Assembly: GCA_006176705.1 (NCBI GenBank)
Contig: QRFJ01004983.1
Location: 1-64,000 of the forward strand
Source of the DNA: Cocos nucifera
Taxonomy: Eukaryota > Streptophyta > Magnoliopsida > Arecales > Arecaceae
Reading direction: 5' to 3'
Length of the DNA stretch: 64,000 nt
Shown: piece after piece, positions 60,282 through 64,000 of the stretch
Layout of the letters: the number at the start of each line of letters is the position of its first letter
How positions within the stretch are numbered: the stretch's first letter is position 1
Position numbers and translations under genes: made by a program
Notes under the pieces: generated by a model
Database searches by the model: none
Told to the model about the DNA's origin: nothing
The model's input: the letters and a program-made list of their open reading frames with translations, nothing else

Positions 60282-61559
60282 TTATTTTGATTTTATGACA
60301 TTCACATTTTGCTCGAAATTAAAAATAGATACATCAACATGTAATTGATAAAGATCATTAATAAGAAAATCACTTGCAATTTTAATTTTTTCATAAAGAA
60401 TGTTACAATGGTCCTTAAGAAAATTAATTACATAGCCTTCCAATGCAAGGCAAGAAACAGAAATCAAATTTCTGCTTGCTGTAGGCACATAATAACAGTC
60501 TTTTAATACTAAGTCTAAACCAGATGATAGTCGAAGAGGGTATGTTCCCACGGCCATGGTAGCAACTCTTGCTCTATTTTCGACGTGCAGGATCATCTCA
60601 CCATCCCTCAGCCTCCTACTATCCTTAAGATCCTGTATGGAAGTGCACAAGTGAGCACTAGAACTAAAGTCAAGCACCCAACTAGATGCAGAAGAAATCA
60701 TAAGATTAGACTCAATAACGAGTATACCTCCAGAAGGACCTGCCTCCTTCTTATTCTTTAGGGTGGCCAGGTATGTAGGGCAGTTTCGCTTCCAGTGGCC
60801 ATTGTTGTTGCAATGGAAACACTTTCCTTTGTTAGTAGCCTTCTTCAGTTCTGCCTTTTTCTTCTTTCCTCTTTGCACTTTCTGCTTTTTCACAGACTTC
60901 TTCTTTCCAAAAGACTTTCTCTTGGAAGAAGTCTATTCCATAGCAAGCACTGAGCCTTTAGAACCTTTTATGGAAAGCTCAGCGGTAACCAGCATGTTCA
61001 TAAGTTCGGCCAGAAAATTTTGAAGTTTATGCATATGGTAGTTCATGATGAACTACCCATACGCATCAATCAAGGATTGCAAAATTATATCATTCTGCAG
61101 ATTCAAGTCCAACCTCAATCTAAGCTTCTTAAGCTCTTCCAATTTCTTGATCATCATCAGACAATGAACTTGGACTGACTGCCCATCACACATCTTAGCC
61201 TTGAACAGTTATTTAGTGACTTGATACTTGGCTGCATGACTCTATTCACCAAACATCTCCTGCAGATGAGCCAACATTTGGTGAGCAGTCCTGATATCTT
61301 CATGTTGGTGCTAAAGTTCATCAGACATTGAGCCCAACATGTAGTATCTAGCCTTATTATCTTCATGTATCCACTTATCCAGAGATGCTCTCTATTCAGT
61401 GGATGGACGAGCTGGTAAGGTGGAAGGGTCCTGGTCCAATACATGAGTTAACTTCTCGAAACTCAAAATAATTTTGAAGTTTCAGAGCCAATCCTTGTAA
61501 TTTGGTCCGGTTAGTCTATGGGTGTCCAGGATTTGTGCTAATGGGTTGGATGCAAATAT
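60282..61559 (-). pseudogene. gag and protease of element B
   Basis: The frame 60282-60893 has an intact CFHCNNNGHWKRNC zinc knuckle (CX2CX4HX4C). The protease text WVLDFSSSAHLC has lost the catalytic DSG motif (DSG to DFS). The upstream Gag is fragmented (61157-61444 in another frame), with a TAG near 60936 between basic region and Gag core. The Gag start codon is ATA instead of ATG (61557-61559). Three independent inactivating changes mark this as an old copy. Confidence 0.88.
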
Positions 61560-63408
61560 TATTCTGTAGAGAGTCAAAGTTTCTAGTTAGATATTGTAAT
61601 TAAGACTTAACCAATTTATTTAAGAATTTTATTTTTAAATAAATTAGCTTCCACTATTTTCTCGGATCACTATACTTCCTCTATAGAGATATGAAAATCT
61701 CCATGATTACTGATTTCTTGTGGGTGGTGCAGTCCCACCAACTTACTCATCACCTCATCTAACAGTTATTGATGATGGGTTAGCCAATGAGTGAACAACT
61801 CTTGTTCAATGATTCTCTAATCATGGTGCACCTTAACTTGGTCTTTAATTCATGAATCTCATCGTGTTTGGAATATTGATCCACTCCTTAGTTAAGTCAG
61901 ACCCACCATTTGCACAGATTGGATTTCTAATTGGATCTCTCACCATATTCGGAATATTGAGCCCAATCCATCCTCCAACCTGTAGCATCAAATGCCTAGT
62001 AAATATGATTGCATCTTCTCGATGCAACTAAACCACTATAATCAGTCGAGAACAATCAATCCTGAGAAGGGCCCGCACATCTACAATGGTGGAAGACCTT
62101 AGACTTAATCTTTTTTTAGGCATATTTGATTTAGGTCTCATTAAACTAGACTTGACATAGTCATAACCATTATGACTAACCTAGTGGCATGGGTTAGCTT
62201 GGATTTTTGACCACCTCAGATCAGAATTGATTCAACAAACTTGGCTAGGTAAGTGAGATCGATGGAAGGGATATGCCGTTAACTCGATAAAAATGCATTT
62301 GAGTCGAGTAGCTCCCAATTAAAAATCAGTCGATCGTATCTGCCAAACTTATCTTAGACACCAAATTGTTGAGCCAGAACCAATCGGGTTAGCCTACAAT
62401 CTAGACTCTAACCACTGAGCCTAATTAGGTCTTAGCTTGATCGATCACTCACGTGACTCGATCTTGACCCAGATTTAATCCTATTAGGCTAGTCAATTTA
62501 AGCACTGTTGATCCCATCTAACCAACTCTTGATTCAATTTGATCAACGCTTAGACCTAATTGAGCTACCCAAGTCCGAACCCAATTTTATGAATATATCT
62601 TAGATCTAAAAATTCTCAATTTTAGACCTAATATATTTTATAATCTTAATTCTTAATTAAGTTTAGGATTCATAAATAAAATATGTAAATAAGATCCTAG
62701 GGTTTCAGGATCTAGGGTTTTGCAGAAAGTAAGTTTTTCAATTTTTGATTAAGGATGAACGCGCAGCACCCCTACACATCATAAGAACACCCCATCAAAT
62801 GGGAGGAGAGGGTCTTTAAATCCTACTTTGTTCTTATGATCGGACGGCCAAGGAGAACGCCTTAATCAGAAATACAACTAATCTATAAAAACTAATTAGA
62901 TCTAAGCATATATCTCATATAAAAATTGATCTAATTAAAATATATTTTGTATACATCATATCATGCATATTTTTTAGATCTAAATTATCTCATAATCATC
63001 TAAAAAATTAAATTTAAATTTGATCACATCAAATAAAATTTAATCTAGACCCTTTTGTAGAACTATTCTACAACTAGTCTAAACATGCAACTATCATATC
63101 TCATATGAACAAATTAAATTTAATTTATTTTTTATTTTTAGATATGATTATAATATTTATAATATCAAAAGATAGTAAATAAATAGATCTTAAAATCATA
63201 TTTAATCAAATAAAAATTATGATTATACTAGACTACACATAAAATAATTCTATTCCTAGTCTAGTTATATATCTCATACATTTTAGATCTAGATTAATTA
63301 ATTTTAATTTTTTAATTTTCTAATTTTAGATCTAATCATATCTTATGTGATATTTAAAATTATTAATTTATTATATTAAATTAGATCTAAATAAATTTTA
63401 TGCAATCT
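61560..63408 (-). other. Untranslated leader of element B
   Basis: Collinear with the A and D leaders, more diverged. It keeps the acceptor CTCTACAG before the lost gag start, but its donor is AAGATAAGTTT (near 62345), so the leader intron could not be spliced as in A and D. No coding capacity. Confidence 0.8.
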
Positions 63409-63421
63409 AGCTCTGATACCA
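63409..63421 (-). other. Primer-binding site of element B
   Basis: On the - strand TGGTATCAGAGCT, one change from the consensus, 2 nt from the LTR. Confidence 0.88.
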
Positions 63422-63423
63422 GT

Positions 63424-64000
63424 TGAAGGAGAAAATCAGATTTTTCCAGGTCAGGTTCGTTCAAATTTGATTGGATCAAGAGGCATATTTCAAAAAAAAT
63501 TTTTTAGATTCAAATTAGATATAACATTTTTTAGATCTAATTTTATGATCTAATAAATAAAAAAATTAAATTAAATTAAATCTAAATTAATGTTACTTTG
63601 ATATTGGGTAATCTGATTATTCTTTGATGATCCTGCTGATTGCTCGAGGTTTTGGATCTAGCCATGCAAGCACCTGGCCTCTACCGGTATCCACTCAGGC
63701 TGGATCTGGAGATCTTCTCATTCTCTTTTTTTTCTTCAAAAATTAGATTTAGATCTAATTTGGAGGATCTTCAAAACTTCTTTTGAAGATGTGCTGCTGT
63801 CTCTTGTAGCAGGGCTGCCTTCTTGCTTTTCTATTATCTTTTGATTGCCCGAATCACACCAAACTCGTGCCCAACTTCTCTTGGGCTTGGAGAGGAGAGA
63901 GAAGATCAGATGATGGTGTGGAGCAAGGAGAGGGGCAGCCTTGGAGCCCAGCTAGGAGAAAGCTCTCTATAGGTTGGGTGCAGATAGGGTTTATTTATAG
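63424..64000 (-). repeat. 5' LTR of element B (truncated by window end)
   Basis: It begins TGAAGGAGAAAATCAG and matches 35116-35700 closely, base for base over most of its length. It identifies 35116-36775 plus 47176-47809 as its partner LTR. The remaining 1.7 kb lies beyond 64000. Confidence 0.92.

Noticed and set aside
1..64000. CRISPR arrays, tRNA or rRNA genes, prokaryotic operons
   Set aside because: None found by eye. The only tRNA-like sequences are the copia primer sites, which match just 11-13 bases of a tRNA end.

Overview
The window is nuclear DNA of a flowering plant. It holds one intact intron-containing plant gene, for an IQM-family calmodulin-binding protein, in a sea of long-LTR Ty1/copia retrotransposons. 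The copia elements resemble the BARE-1/Angela lineage, with LTRs of about 2.3 kb, a leader of about 1.9 kb and an initiator tRNA-Met primer site. This fits a monocot, and a palm is plausible, but the species cannot be fixed from the sequence. There is no prokaryotic, organellar or viral signature.

Left block (1-21880). Three related LTR units are nested in the + orientation. Element F (422-11495, two LTRs) sits in the leader of element E (1-421 and 11496-17672; its 5' LTR is outside the window). E sits in an older LTR, G (17673-18951). Then come an internally duplicated unclassified repeat (about 18952-20300), an unexplained stretch and a gypsy-like LTR (about 20875-21880).

Gene island (about 21900-30050). 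An AT-rich intergenic stretch leads to the IQM gene on the + strand. It has a G-box and a TATA-like box, a CT-rich first noncoding exon, a 5'-UTR intron (25259-26030) and nine coding exons between 26123 and 28931. All splice sites are GT-AG and the product is 648 aa. It is the only gene here that I judge functional.

Right block (about 30060-64000). A TA-rich tandem duplication and a repeat remnant precede a SIRE/Maximus-like copia element (30505-33385), truncated after gag. Its sequence is broken by an LTR-like fragment H (33386-34502). H is broken by a + strand LTR C (34503-35115), and C by a - strand copia element B (35116 to beyond 64000). B itself carries two further copia elements: A (- strand, 36776-47175, target duplication CATCA) in its 3' LTR, and D (+ strand, 49378-59161, target duplication GCCTC) in its pol gene.

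No copy of gag-pol is open from end to end. Shared non-coding features of this family may be new. They are a leader intron candidate with donor, branch site and acceptor ending 3-5 nt before the gag ATG, a dense array of eight WRKY-type W-box cores in U3, and a cluster of short inverted repeats between LTR start and TATA box. Element A has two LTRs of different subtypes despite matching target duplications. Indel density is very uneven between and within elements, which suggests unpolished long-read assembly in parts of the repeats.
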